Both the position numbers and the translations under genes were made by a program. The notes under the pieces are model-generated. The model was not told where the DNA came from. It searched no databases and saw only the letters and a list, made by a program, of their open reading frames with translations. From assembly GCF_000272475.1 (NCBI RefSeq), contig NZ_AKFJ01000007.1:1-64000 (forward strand): DNA of 64,000 bases, given 5' to 3'. This document shows, piece by piece, positions 27,542-37,018 of this stretch. Within the stretch, counting starts at the first letter, position 1, and each line of letters starts with the position of its first letter. Origin of the DNA: Novosphingobium sp. Rr 2-17. GTDB lineage: Bacteria; Pseudomonadota; Alphaproteobacteria; Sphingomonadales; Sphingomonadaceae.

Positions 27542-27918
27542 TTGCGCGGCCCCCGCTTGCGATGGGGCCTGGGCGCATCGCCTTTGCCATCGCGAGCGCG
27601 GCCAAGTGCCGCCACCAGTTCGCTGCGTAGCAGGGCAAAGTCGCGCTCCACCCCGCCATCGCGGCCGATCAAGACATGGTCGGTATCGGCAAGGCCATGC
27701 TCGGGGAGCAATTCGCGCAGCAGTGCCCGAAACCGGCGCTTCATCCGGTTGCGCACCACCGCATTGCCGATCCGCTTGGTAACAGTGATCCCGGCACGAG
27801 CGCCCAGCCCGGCATTGCCCTTGGCCAGCAGCACGAAACCGGCGCGCGCGACTCGCAAGCCGCTATTGGCGGCCAGGAAGTCCGAACGTCGGGTCAGGAT
27901 AGCGTAGGCGTCTGCCAT
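27538..27918 (-). CDS. rnpA: RNase P protein component
   Basis: The 126-residue basic protein that, with M1 RNA, trims tRNA 5' ends. The family signature [14 protein letters not shown] is at about residues 56-69, after [15 protein letters not shown]. The C-terminal tail is rich in Arg, Lys and Gly. It follows rpmH, but 173 bases and a strong terminator-like hairpin lie between them, whereas the two often sit much closer. It overlaps yidD. Confidence 0.96.
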   Translation of the reverse strand: MADAYAILTRRSDFLAANSGLRVARAGFVLLAKGNAGLGARAGITVTKRIGNAVVRNRMKRRFRALLRELLPEHGLADTDHVLIGRDGGVERDFALLRSELVAALGRARDGKGDAPRPHRKRGPRK

Positions 27919-28002
27919 GGCGGGCTAACTAGGAAATCCGTCGCGCAGATAAAAGGCCGGCCCCAAAGAAACGGGACGCCAGCAATTCTCACCCAAGCAA
28001 AA

Positions 28003-28052
28003 CGGCGCCAGTCCATGCCCTCGCACCAAGGCGAAAGCATGGACTGGCGCCG
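28003..28052 (-). terminator. Intrinsic terminator/attenuator between rpmH and rnpA
   Basis: Two perfectly complementary 16-base arms (28003-28018 and 28037-28052) enclose a loop that itself holds a 4-bp stem. On the minus strand, the direction of rpmH to rnpA, the hairpin is followed at once by TTTTGC. It would stop or reduce read-through from the highly expressed rpmH into rnpA and the genes after it. Confidence 0.75.
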
Positions 28053-28091
28053 CGAGAGGCAGGAGGCGTGCCCCTGCCACTACCGGCTAAA

Positions 28092-28226
28092 TCAGGCCGA
28101 AAGCTTCTTGCGACCGCGAGCGCGGCGGGCGCGAAGCACCTTGCGGCCACCAACGGTCGCACCACGAGCGCGGAAGCCGTGACGGCGAGCGCGGACTAGG
28201 CGGCTGGGCTGGAACGTGCGCTTCAT
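28092..28226 (-). CDS. rpmH: 50S ribosomal protein L34
   Basis: A 44-residue, very basic ribosomal protein. It starts [18 protein letters not shown] and ends [10 protein letters not shown], a full match to bacterial L34. The ATG at 28226 has GAGGGA about six bases upstream. It opens the rpmH-rnpA-yidD-yidC-engB block and ends before a strong hairpin. Confidence 0.98.
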   Translation of the reverse strand: MKRTFQPSRLVRARRHGFRARGATVGGRKVLRARRARGRKKLSA

Positions 28227-28315
28227 GTCGATCCCTCGAAATACCAATGTGGTCCGATCAGGACCTAAACAAACAGGGTCGCCACGAAGGACGACCGCGA
28301 AACAGAGCCGGCCCG

Positions 28316-29098
28316 TTACTGTAGCGTGGAACCAGAGTCAACCACGAGAGCAGCCGCCAGCAACGGGCTTGGGGCGATATACGTGTCGTCCAACCGCACC
28401 CAGCGGCCCATTTCAGCGGCATCGAACCACCGGGCCGAGGCGAACGGCACCGAATTGGTCATGGCGTAGAACGCCTCGGCTTCCTTCTGGGTCATTCCCA
28501 TCTGGCGATAGTAATCGATGTAGCGGCGATTCTCGGGCGCGCTTTGAGCGAAGTCCCTAGGCTCGTGACCGTCCTCGTCGAGCCAGGAATGAACCGCGAA
28601 CTCGGCGCCGGGATCGACGTAGCGGCGGGCACCGGCCAGGAACAGTTCCACGCCGCCGGAACGGACCGAGCCGCCCTGAGGCACATGCGTGACAATCCCG
28701 TGCGCGCGAATCATGCGGCCCAACCGCAAGTTGGCGAGATCGTCCTCGGTGCCGGGGCATTCGATCATTTCTATCACGGCAATGCCCGGATGCACGCGCA
28801 ACATCGCGGCGAACTGCCTGGGACTGGCCGCATCGGTCACGTCGATCAAGGCGGCGTGGGTATCGTCGATCACCCGGAACGGGCCGTAATCGCCCCGTCC
28901 GCGCGCTGGCAGGACCAACGGCGCCGAAGGCGTTGCCGGCGTTTGGATATAGGCGATGTCGAAAGACAGGCTGCGCTCGCCACCGAAGACAAAGTGGTCA
29001 ACCCCCACTTCGACGCTTTCATACTGGATTTCCTGCGCCGACAGGGGGGATGCGGCGAACAGTGTGCCCAGCAAAAGGATCGCGATGGACGAGCGCAT
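28316..29098 (-). CDS. Secreted ClpP-fold (COG3904-like) protein
   Basis: A 260-residue exported protein with a signal peptide ending at LSA (residue 21). Residues about 108-172 resemble the ClpP/crotonase fold: ECPG corresponds to the oxyanion loop, Ser147 in [15 protein letters not shown] to the nucleophile and His170 in FAVHSW to the general base, 23 residues later as in ClpP (25). I therefore read it as a periplasmic serine-protease-like protein related to COG3904, but activity is unproven and the surrounding residues differ from typical members. It is divergent from comM. What it acts on is unknown. Confidence 0.7.
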   Translation of the reverse strand: MRSSIAILLLGTLFAASPLSAQEIQYESVEVGVDHFVFGGERSLSFDIAYIQTPATPSAPLVLPARGRGDYGPFRVIDDTHAALIDVTDAASPRQFAAMLRVHPGIAVIEMIECPGTEDDLANLRLGRMIRAHGIVTHVPQGGSVRSGGVELFLAGARRYVDPGAEFAVHSWLDEDGHEPRDFAQSAPENRRYIDYYRQMGMTQKEAEAFYAMTNSVPFASARWFDAAEMGRWVRLDDTYIAPSPLLAAALVVDSGSTLQ

Positions 29099-29246
29099 TG
29101 GTAATCGTGCGCTGCAGGCGGTTACCCATGACCTTACGAATGCAGTTAAATCCTTGTAAGGGATGTTTTCGATACAAACCGGGATGTACCAGCGACGGAC
29201 ACAGGCTGCGGGGGGCGCGGGCGGTGCCTACCAGGAAGGTTCTGAG

Positions 29247-30767
29247 TTGGTCGCACTCGTCTCGACCGTAGCGTACCTGGGGCTGGAGGCCCGCGCGGTC
29301 GAAGTGCAGTGCCAAGTCGCCCCCGGCATGCCGGCCTTCGCCCTCGTCGGCCTGCCGGACAAGGCGGTCGGCGAAAGCCGCCAGCGGGTCAGCGCCGCCC
29401 TCACCGCGATGGGGCTGGCACTGCCGCCCAAGCGCATCACCATCAACTTGTCGCCTGCCGACCTGCCCAAGGAAGGCTCGCATTATGATCTGCCGATCGC
29501 GCTGGCGCTGCTGGCGGCGATGGGGGTGGTCGATGCCGAGCAGATCGCCGATTTCGTGGCGGTGGGCGAACTCGCGCTGGATGGGCGGCTGATCCCCTCG
29601 CCCGGCGTGCTGTTGGCGGCGCTTCATGCCGGGGCGGCGGACAAAGGGCTGATCTGTCCCGCCGCGCAAGGCAGCGAGGCGAGCTGGGTCAGCGGCGGCC
29701 TGAACGGCATGCCGGTAGTTGCCGCGCCCAACCTCATCAGCCTGCTCAACCACTTGCGCGGCACCCAGGTTCTGCCGCGCCCCGAACCCGGCGAAGTGGC
29801 ACCCCCGGTACGCGGGCCAGACCTCAAGCAAGTCAAAGGCCAGGAAACCGCCCGCCGTGCGCTGGAGATCGCTGCCGCCGGGGCGCACAACCTGCTGATG
29901 AGCGGGCCTCCCGGCGCTGGCAAGTCGCTGCTCGCCGCCTGCCTGCCGGGCATCCTGCCCGAGCTGACGGCGGCAGAAGCGCTCGAAGTGTCGATGGTCG
30001 CCTCGGTCGCCGGCACCCTGGAGGGCGGGCGGATCAGCCGGGCGCGGCCCTACCGCGCGCCGCATCACTCCGCCTCGATCGCGGCGCTGACCGGCGGTGG
30101 CTTGCGCGTGCGACCCGGCGAGGTTTCGCTGGCCCATCTGGGGGTGTTGTTCCTCGATGAATTGCCCGAGTTCCAGCGCCAGGCCCTCGATTCGCTGCGC
30201 CAGCCACTGGAAGTGGGCCATGTAACCGTCGCGCGCGCCAACGCCCACGTCACCTTCCCCGCCCGCGTCCAACTCATCGCGGCGATGAACCCGTGCCGCT
30301 GCGGCCACTTGGGCGACCCCGCCCTGGCTTGCTCCCGCGCACCCAAATGCGCGAGCGACTATCAAAGCAAAGTCTCCGGCCCCCTGCTCGACCGGATCGA
30401 CCTGCACATCGAGGTCGGTGCGGTATCGGCAGCCGATCTGGTGCTGCCACCGCCCGCCGAAGGCTCGGCCGAAGTAGCCGCCAGGGTCGCACAAGCGCGC
30501 GCGATCCAGACGGCGCGCTATCAGGGAACCGGAATGCGCACGAACGCCGAAGCCGACGGCGAGGTGCTGGAAAAGGCCGCCGTGATGGACGATCCGGCCC
30601 GCAAACTCCTTGCCCAGGCCGCCGACGCGATGCGCCTTTCGGCACGCGGCTATCACCGGGTGATCCGCGTCTCACGCACCATCGCCGATCGGGCGGGCGT
30701 GGAAACGATCGGGCGAGGGCATGTGGCAGAAGCGCTAAGCTATCGCCGCCGCATGCCGGTGAACTGA
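29247..30767 (+). CDS. comM: YifB/ComM family Mg-chelatase-like AAA+ ATPase
   Basis: A 506-residue protein of the ComM family, a hexameric helicase that promotes branch migration during natural transformation. It has the N-terminal Lon-like domain (VSTVAYLGLEARAVEVQCQV, with NLSPADLPKEGSHYDLP), Walker A MSGPPGAGKSLL at about residue 215, Walker B LFLDELPEF, and the zinc-like cluster CRCGHLGDPALACSRAPKC. TTG at 29247 is the likely start, with AGGAAGG just upstream and exact family alignment; an ATG at 29163 adds 28 non-conserved residues. Whether this host is transformable is not shown here. Confidence 0.93.
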   Translation: MVALVSTVAYLGLEARAVEVQCQVAPGMPAFALVGLPDKAVGESRQRVSAALTAMGLALPPKRITINLSPADLPKEGSHYDLPIALALLAAMGVVDAEQIADFVAVGELALDGRLIPSPGVLLAALHAGAADKGLICPAAQGSEASWVSGGLNGMPVVAAPNLISLLNHLRGTQVLPRPEPGEVAPPVRGPDLKQVKGQETARRALEIAAAGAHNLLMSGPPGAGKSLLAACLPGILPELTAAEALEVSMVASVAGTLEGGRISRARPYRAPHHSASIAALTGGGLRVRPGEVSLAHLGVLFLDELPEFQRQALDSLRQPLEVGHVTVARANAHVTFPARVQLIAAMNPCRCGHLGDPALACSRAPKCASDYQSKVSGPLLDRIDLHIEVGAVSAADLVLPPPAEGSAEVAARVAQARAIQTARYQGTGMRTNAEADGEVLEKAAVMDDPARKLLAQAADAMRLSARGYHRVIRVSRTIADRAGVETIGRGHVAEALSYRRRMPVN

Positions 30768-30771
30768 GCCG

Positions 30772-31536
30772 CTACTCCTTCACGTCCAATTGCCGCAGCA
30801 CTTCGCTGACCACTTCAGGGGCGCTGGCGAAGTCCAAGTGGCTGCAGCGGATCGCGACTTCGCGGTCGCGTTCGTGGCGCCAGCCGCAGGCGGCGCGGGG
30901 CTGCACGATGCCATCGCGCGGGCTCCACAAGGCGACGGTGGGCACCGACGGCTTGGCGGCGAAATCGCAATCGATCGGGGGGTTATCCACCGAATGGCCG
31001 GTGACGAACTGGTAGGCGCGCCAGGCATTGTTGGCGCGCAAGTCGCCCGAAAACGGGGTGCCCATGGTGATGACCTTGGCAACCACGCCGGGCTGGCGCC
31101 GAGCGATCTCGCGCGCGAACAGGCCGCCCAGCGACCAGCCGACCAGCGCCACCGGATGCCAGCTTTCCCGCGCGATCACCGCGACGCGGCGCATGAGGTA
31201 GCCGAAGTTCTGCTCGCTCGGCCCCAGGTTGAAGCCCAAGCCCCACTCGTGGACCTGGTGCCCAGCCGCCGCCAGCGCATCCGCCATCGGTCGCATCCGC
31301 CGGGGGTGCGATCCAAAGCCGGGCAGCAGCATCACCGGCATCGGCCGCGCCGCCGCGCGCACCACTTGCGCGCGATGCGCGCCGCGATAGAGCGAGCGCA
31401 GCTCTGCCAGCATCAATTCGCGAGACGGCGTGCGCACACCTTCGGGATGCGGCTCGCGCGCCAGGGCGGTGCGCCGCGCGATCGCTTCGCGCAGCGAGCC
31501 GGTGACGGCTTCGGTAATGGGGCGGCCATTGTTCAT
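30772..31536 (-). CDS. Alpha/beta hydrolase
   Basis: A 254-residue hydrolase-fold protein. The oxyanion region is VMLLPGFGSHPRRM, the nucleophile elbow GWSLGG (Ser near residue 134), an Asp is in WSPRDGIV and the His in CSHLDF. The pattern resembles triacylglycerol-lipase-like or PGAP1-like predicted hydrolases, but the substrate is unknown. It lacks a clear signal peptide. It is convergent with comM, with only four bases between stops. Confidence 0.82.
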   Translation of the reverse strand: MNNGRPITEAVTGSLREAIARRTALAREPHPEGVRTPSRELMLAELRSLYRGAHRAQVVRAAARPMPVMLLPGFGSHPRRMRPMADALAAAGHQVHEWGLGFNLGPSEQNFGYLMRRVAVIARESWHPVALVGWSLGGLFAREIARRQPGVVAKVITMGTPFSGDLRANNAWRAYQFVTGHSVDNPPIDCDFAAKPSVPTVALWSPRDGIVQPRAACGWRHERDREVAIRCSHLDFASAPEVVSEVLRQLDVKE

Positions 31537-31684
31537 CGCGGATCGATCACCACGGTCTGCATTTTCGAGTAAGGGCCGGCAGCATGCTCATTCGTCCTTG
31601 GAATCAATCCATCCGGCCATCCAGCGAGCCGCCATTGCGGTCCGCCTTAGCATAGGGGGACGGCATAGCTGCAGGGAAGTCGTT

Positions 31685-31699
31685 GAACGCATCCTGAAA
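31685..31699 (+). promoter_or_regulatory. Near-match to the alphaproteobacterial LexA box, upstream of uvrB
   Basis: GAAC-gcatcct-GAAA at 31685-31699 differs by one base from the direct repeat GAAC-N7-GAAC bound by alphaproteobacterial LexA. It is about 65-80 bases before the uvrB start region, and uvrB is a common SOS gene, so control by LexA is plausible. Confidence 0.4.
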
Positions 31700-31764
31700 G
31701 CGACAACGCCTTGTTCAGTTGCAGCATGGTTGCCGATGGGCGCCATATACCCCATATGTTCCAC

Positions 31765-33951
31765 ATGGCAGAGATCATCATCCGCCGCGGCCTGGAAGAA
31801 CCAGACACCACCGGCGGCTTCGTTCCCCACAAACCGCAACGTCCCGTGCCATCGATGCCGGGGCGGCCGTTCAAAATCGTCTCGGACTACGAACCCAGCG
31901 GCGATCAGCCAACCGCCATCGCCGACTTGGTCGGCGCGGCGCTGGAAGGCGAGAAGACGCAGGTTCTGCTGGGCGTTACCGGCTCGGGCAAGACCTTCAC
32001 CATGGCCAAGGTGATCGAGGCGCTGCAGCGTCCGGCGCTGATCCTGGCCCCCAACAAGATCCTGGCGGCGCAGCTTTACGGCGAGTTCAAGGACTTCTTC
32101 CCCGATAACGCGGTCGAGTATTTCGTCTCGTACTACGACTATTATCAACCCGAGGCCTACGTCCCCCGGTCCGACACCTACATCGAGAAGGAAAGCTCGG
32201 TGAACGAGGCGATCGACCGGATGCGCCACTCGGCCACCCGTTCGCTGCTAGAGCGCGACGACGTGATTATCGTCGCCTCGGTTTCGTGCATCTACGGCAT
32301 CGGCTCGGTCGAGACGTACTCGGCGATGATCTTCGATCTCAAGGCCGGAGAAAGCCAGGACCAGCGCGAGATCATCCGCAAGCTGGTGGCGCTGCAGTAC
32401 AAGCGCAACGACGCCGCGTTCGCGCGCGGCAACTTCCGGGTGCGTGGCGACAACCTGGAATTGTTCCCTTCACACCTAGAGGACACCGCCTGGCGCATCA
32501 GCTTCTTCGGCGACGAAATCGAGGAGATCGCCGAGTTCGATCCCTTGACCGGAAAGAAGGGCAACACGCTCGACAAAGTGCGCGTCTATGCGAACTCGCA
32601 CTACGTCACGCCGGGGCCGACGATGCGGCAGGCGAGCGAGGCGATCCGGTTTGAACTGACAGAACGGCTCAAGGAACTGGAAGCCGAAGGCCGCTTGCTG
32701 GAAGCGCAGCGGCTGGAGCAGCGCACCAACTTCGATCTGGAGATGATCGCCGCCACAGGCTCGTGCAACGGCATCGAGAACTACAGCCGCTTCCTGACGG
32801 GCCGCCTGCCGGGCGAGCCGCCGCCGACTTTGTTCGAATATCTGCCAGACAACGCGCTGCTGTTCGTGGACGAAAGCCACCAGACGGTGCCGCAGATCGG
32901 CGCGATGGCGCGCGGCGACCATCGGCGCAAGATCACGCTTGCCGAATACGGCTTTCGCTTGCCCAGTTGTATCGACAACCGCCCGTTGCGCTTCAACGAG
33001 TGGGACGCGATGCGCCCGCAGACGGTGGCGGTTTCAGCCACGCCTGGCGGCTGGGAAATCGAGCAATCGGGCGGCGTCTTTGCCGAACAAGTCATCCGCC
33101 CTACCGGCCTGATCGATCCGCCGGTCGAGATCCGCCCGGTCGAGGATCAGGTGCAGGACTGCATCGTCGAGTGCAAGGCGACTGCCGCCAACGGCTATCG
33201 CACCCTTGTCACCACCCTGACCAAGCGCATGGCCGAGGATTTGACCGAGTTCATGCACGAGGCCGGGGTGCGGGTACGCTACATGCACTCCGACGTCGAA
33301 ACGTTGGAGCGCATCGAGCTGATCCGCGACTTGCGGCTGGGTGTGTACGACGTGCTGATCGGCATCAACTTGCTGCGCGAAGGCCTCGACATTCCTGAGT
33401 GCGGGCTGGTGTGCATCCTCGATGCCGACAAGGAAGGCTTCCTGCGTTCGGAAACCTCGCTGATCCAGACCATTGGCCGCGCCGCGCGCAACGTCGAGGG
33501 CCGCGTCATCCTCTATGCCGACCGCATGACCGGCTCGATGGAGCGCGCGATCGCCGAAACCGATCGCCGCCGCACCCGGCAGGAGGACTACAACACGCTG
33601 CACGGCATCACCCCGCAGTCCATCAAGCGCCGCATCGCCGACATCGTCGCGGACACCGCCAGCCGCGACGGGGTGCTGGTCGACATCGACGCGGAAGGCA
33701 GCAACAACCTCGTCGGCCACAACTTGCGCGGCTATATCGAGGATCTGGAAAAGAAGATGCGCGCAGCCGCCGCCGACCTCGAATTCGAGGAAGCCGGGCG
33801 CCTGCGCGACGAGATCCGCAAGCTGGAAGCGACCGAACTCGGGCTGCCCCCGGCAGACCATAAGGCGCCGAAGGTCGGACGGAGCAACGAGGGCAAACCC
33901 GGCACCCGCAAGATGCGCTATGGAAAGACGCAGCGTAAATTCGGCAAGTAG
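31765..33951 (+). CDS. uvrB: UvrB, excinuclease ABC subunit B
   Basis: The damage-verification helicase of nucleotide excision repair, 728 residues from the chosen ATG. It has Walker A GVTGSGKT, the [12 protein letters not shown] beta-hairpin that clamps DNA, helicase motifs LFVDESH and [21 protein letters not shown], and the C-terminal UVR motif ([18 protein letters not shown]) that binds UvrC. ATGs at 31711, 31756 and 31765 are all in frame and none has a good ribosome binding site; the last fits the family start [15 protein letters not shown]. No uvrA or uvrC is in the window. Confidence 0.96.
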   Translation: MAEIIIRRGLEEPDTTGGFVPHKPQRPVPSMPGRPFKIVSDYEPSGDQPTAIADLVGAALEGEKTQVLLGVTGSGKTFTMAKVIEALQRPALILAPNKILAAQLYGEFKDFFPDNAVEYFVSYYDYYQPEAYVPRSDTYIEKESSVNEAIDRMRHSATRSLLERDDVIIVASVSCIYGIGSVETYSAMIFDLKAGESQDQREIIRKLVALQYKRNDAAFARGNFRVRGDNLELFPSHLEDTAWRISFFGDEIEEIAEFDPLTGKKGNTLDKVRVYANSHYVTPGPTMRQASEAIRFELTERLKELEAEGRLLEAQRLEQRTNFDLEMIAATGSCNGIENYSRFLTGRLPGEPPPTLFEYLPDNALLFVDESHQTVPQIGAMARGDHRRKITLAEYGFRLPSCIDNRPLRFNEWDAMRPQTVAVSATPGGWEIEQSGGVFAEQVIRPTGLIDPPVEIRPVEDQVQDCIVECKATAANGYRTLVTTLTKRMAEDLTEFMHEAGVRVRYMHSDVETLERIELIRDLRLGVYDVLIGINLLREGLDIPECGLVCILDADKEGFLRSETSLIQTIGRAARNVEGRVILYADRMTGSMERAIAETDRRRTRQEDYNTLHGITPQSIKRRIADIVADTASRDGVLVDIDAEGSNNLVGHNLRGYIEDLEKKMRAAAADLEFEEAGRLRDEIRKLEATELGLPPADHKAPKVGRSNEGKPGTRKMRYGKTQRKFGK

Positions 33952-34164
33952 CGCTTCCCCCGGATCAGACGCGCGGCGGGGCTAGGTATTTGGCTTTAAG
34001 CTGCGGTACATTCTGACCCTGCTTGAAGTCCCGGTGGCCCGGCGAAGTTTCCGATTACCCTGCCCGTCAGACCACGCTAAAGGACGCCCGATAGCTTTCG
34101 TCGAGACTGGCCCGTCAAGCGGCCTGCTTGGCAAGAAAGTTCGCCAAGCCCGATTGGAGAATCC

Positions 34165-35874
34165 ATGATTCTGTTCCTGCTCTCCTATCTGGGCGGCGCG
34201 CTGACGATCATCAGTCCGTGCATTCTGCCGGTCCTGCCGTTCGTTTTCGCGCGCGCGGATCGCCCGTTCCTGACCAACGGACTGCCGATGCTGGTGGGCA
34301 TGGCGCTGATGTTCATGCTGGTTGCCTCGTTGGCGGCGGTCGGCGGTGGCTGGGCGGTTGCGGCCAACCAGTATGGCCGCTGGGCCGCGCTGGTGCTGCT
34401 GGCGCTGTTCGGGCTGACGCTGCTGCTGCCTTCGCTGGCCGACCGGATCATGCGCCCTGTCGTAGGTCTGGGCGCGCGCCTTTCGGAAAAGGCCGATGCG
34501 CAAGGGTCGGGCGTGGGCGGATCGTTGCTGCTGGGCATTGCTACCGGCCTGCTGTGGGCGCCGTGCGCCGGGCCGATCCTGGGCCTGCTGCTGACCGGCG
34601 CCGCACTGCAAGGTGCGACCACCAAGACCAGCCTGCTGCTGCTCGCCTATGCGCTGGGCGCGGCCACCTCGCTGGCGATGGCGCTGGTGATCGGTGGGCG
34701 TCTGTTCAAGGCGATGACCAAGTCGATCGGCGCGGGCGAATGGGTTCGCAAGGCGATCGGTGCGTTCGTACTGCTGGCGGTCGTCGCCATCGCATTCGGC
34801 GCCGACACCGGCTTCCTGTCGCGCCTTTCGCTGTCGAGCACCAATAAAGTGGAGCAAGGCCTGCTCGAACGCTTCGGCGTCGGCGGCCCCAAGCAAAGCG
34901 ACGACGATACCCTGTCCGACGAAGGTCCGATGCCCTCGCTCGACGGCGCCGTCACCTGGCTGAACTCGCCCCCGCTCACGCGCGAACAGCTCAAGGGCAA
35001 AGTCGTGCTGGTCGATTTCTGGACGTATAGCTGCATCAACTGCCTGCGCGCGCTACCTTATGTGAAGGCGTGGTCGGACGCCTATACCAAGGACGGGCTG
35101 GTGGTAATCGGCGTCCATTCGCCCGAGTTCGCGTTCGAGCGTGATCCCGGCAACGTCAAGAAGGCGGTCGCGGACCTGGGCATCAAGTACCCGGTCGCGC
35201 TCGACAACAACTATGCGATCTGGCGCGCGTTCAAGAACAACTACTGGCCCGCGCACTACTTCATCGACGCCAAGGGCCGCGTGCGCCACCATCACTATGG
35301 CGAAGGCGGCTACGAAAGCTCCGAACGGGTGATCCAGCGCCTGCTGGCCGAAGCGCATCCGGGGCTGACTTTCGCCGGTGTAACCAAGGTAGCCGGCGCC
35401 GGCGTGGAAGCGGCCTCGGGCGGCGGCAAGCATTCGCCCGAAACGTACCTGGGCTATCGCAAGGCAAAGGGTGCTGTTTCGCAGCCCGCCTTCGTGGCCA
35501 ACAAGGCCGAAACCTACACCGTCAGCCCGGCAGCGACGAACCAATGGGGCTTGTCCGGCAAGTGGACCTTGCGCGACCAGTTCTCGCAAAGCGGCGCGAG
35601 CGGCGGCAAGATCGCCTATCGTTTCCAGGGCCGCGACGTCCACATGGTGCTCGGGCCGGACGACAGCAATCGCAAGATCCGTTTCCGGGTGACGATTGAT
35701 GGCAAGGCGCCGGGACCGGATGCGGGCCTGGATGTCGATGCCCAGGGTAACGGCACGATCGACGGCCAGCGCTTGTATCAACTGATCCGCCTCAAGGGCG
35801 ATCAGCGGCAGGGACTGTTCGAGATCGAATTCCTCGATCCGGGTGTGAGGGCTTACAGCTTCACCTTCGGGTGA
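34165..35874 (+). CDS. dipZ: DipZ-type CcdA-thioredoxin fusion
   Basis: A 569-residue inner-membrane thiol relay. The N-terminal CcdA-like domain has about six helices with the redox cysteines in SPCILPVLPF (residues about 16-20) and APCAGP. A TlpA/AhpC-like periplasmic domain starts at about 250; its active site is CINC in WTYSCINCLRALPY. A C-terminal beta-rich domain (about 430-569) is typical of DipZ and may bind partners. It should carry reducing power from the cytoplasm to periplasmic thiols, for instance in cytochrome c maturation. It stands alone. Confidence 0.93.
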   Translation: MILFLLSYLGGALTIISPCILPVLPFVFARADRPFLTNGLPMLVGMALMFMLVASLAAVGGGWAVAANQYGRWAALVLLALFGLTLLLPSLADRIMRPVVGLGARLSEKADAQGSGVGGSLLLGIATGLLWAPCAGPILGLLLTGAALQGATTKTSLLLLAYALGAATSLAMALVIGGRLFKAMTKSIGAGEWVRKAIGAFVLLAVVAIAFGADTGFLSRLSLSSTNKVEQGLLERFGVGGPKQSDDDTLSDEGPMPSLDGAVTWLNSPPLTREQLKGKVVLVDFWTYSCINCLRALPYVKAWSDAYTKDGLVVIGVHSPEFAFERDPGNVKKAVADLGIKYPVALDNNYAIWRAFKNNYWPAHYFIDAKGRVRHHHYGEGGYESSERVIQRLLAEAHPGLTFAGVTKVAGAGVEAASGGGKHSPETYLGYRKAKGAVSQPAFVANKAETYTVSPAATNQWGLSGKWTLRDQFSQSGASGGKIAYRFQGRDVHMVLGPDDSNRKIRFRVTIDGKAPGPDAGLDVDAQGNGTIDGQRLYQLIRLKGDQRQGLFEIEFLDPGVRAYSFTFG

Positions 35875-35886
35875 AGCGGCAGGCTG

Positions 35887-37005
35887 TCATCGACGTAATC
35901 GGGTCAGTCGCTCCGGGCCTAGCTCGGCCACGGTCGGGCAGCCCAATTGCGCCATCGCCGCTTCCAGTTCGGTGCGCAGCAAGTGGAGCATATGGGCAAC
36001 GCCGGGCATGCCGGCCACGGCCAGCGCGTGCATCTGCGGACGCCCGACCAGCACCGCTTTCGCGCCCAGGGCCAGCGCCTTGACCACATCGGTGCCAGAG
36101 CGGATGCCGCCATCCACCAGCAGCGGGATACTCCCGCCTGTGGCGTCAGCGACATCGGCGATCAGATCGAGGACGCTGGGCAAGCCGTCCAACACCCGGC
36201 CACCATGGTTGGAGACGATCAGGCCGTCCGCGCCTTCATCCACGCAGCGGCGCGCGTCTTCGCCCAGGACGAGGCCTTTCACCAGCACCGGCAGCTTGGT
36301 TTGCCCGCGCAGCCACGCCAAGTCATCCCATCGGGGCGCAGCGTCGGTCAGCGGGGTGCCCAGCAGGATGCGCCCGCCCGGAACCGCGGTGTGCCGCGCG
36401 CGCGGCATACCGGCGAGGTTCACCGCATCGACGCCGGGCGGCAGGGTGATGCCGGTGGGCTTGAGCGCGGCGTCGATGGTCAGCACGATCGCTTCATAGC
36501 CCGCCGCCTCGGCCCGCCGGACCAGTTCGAGCGAATGGGCGCGATCGGGTTGGAGGTAGAGCTGGAACCACAACGGCGGATCGCCTTTGCCCAGTTCGCG
36601 CGCCAGCGCGACGGCGCCTTGCGCGATGGCCTCGATCTCCACGCTCGCCAGGGTGCTGACGACCATTCCCGTTTCCAGCGCGGCTGCCGCGTGGGCGGTC
36701 GCCATTTCGCCGTCAGGATGGGCCAGGCGTTGGTAGGCCAGCGGAGCGAGCAGGATCGGCGCAGCATGCGTGCGACCGAATAATTCGATCCGCGTGTGGC
36801 CGTCGAGATTTGCCATGGCGCGGGGCAGCAGGCCGATGCGGTCGAATGCCGCGCGGTTTTCACGCAAGGTGATCTCGCGGCCTGCGCCTTCCTGCAAGTG
36901 CCGCCAGACTTCGGGCGCGAAATGCGCCTGGGCGCGGGCCTCGTAATCAGCGAGGCTGCGTAGGTCTGGCGGGATCGCGGCCAATGGCGACAGTGGCTCG
37001 CTCAC
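35887..37005 (-). CDS. FMN-dependent alpha-hydroxy-acid oxidase
   Basis: A 372-residue TIM-barrel flavoenzyme of the lactate oxidase/glycolate oxidase family. FMN and substrate residues are visible in APLAYQRLAHPDGE, WFQLYLQPDR, VLVKGLVLGEDA, the catalytic His in SNHGGRVLDGLPS, and DGGIRSGTDVVKALALGAKAVLVGRP. GTG at 37005 has GGAG eight bases upstream and fits the family; a longer frame to 37104 mirrors the next gene. It is 13 bases after the PiuC-type gene and so is part of the iron-receptor operon, an unusual partner. Substrate unknown. Confidence 0.9.
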   Translation of the reverse strand: MSEPLSPLAAIPPDLRSLADYEARAQAHFAPEVWRHLQEGAGREITLRENRAAFDRIGLLPRAMANLDGHTRIELFGRTHAAPILLAPLAYQRLAHPDGEMATAHAAAALETGMVVSTLASVEIEAIAQGAVALARELGKGDPPLWFQLYLQPDRAHSLELVRRAEAAGYEAIVLTIDAALKPTGITLPPGVDAVNLAGMPRARHTAVPGGRILLGTPLTDAAPRWDDLAWLRGQTKLPVLVKGLVLGEDARRCVDEGADGLIVSNHGGRVLDGLPSVLDLIADVADATGGSIPLLVDGGIRSGTDVVKALALGAKAVLVGRPQMHALAVAGMPGVAHMLHLLRTELEAAMAQLGCPTVAELGPERLTRLRR

Positions 37006-37018
37006 GTCCCAGACTCCA

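Noticed and set aside
29019-30656. Minus-strand open frame of 545 codons opposite comM
   Set aside because: Antisense to a complete YifB/ComM gene; low-complexity Arg/Gly/Gln sequence only.
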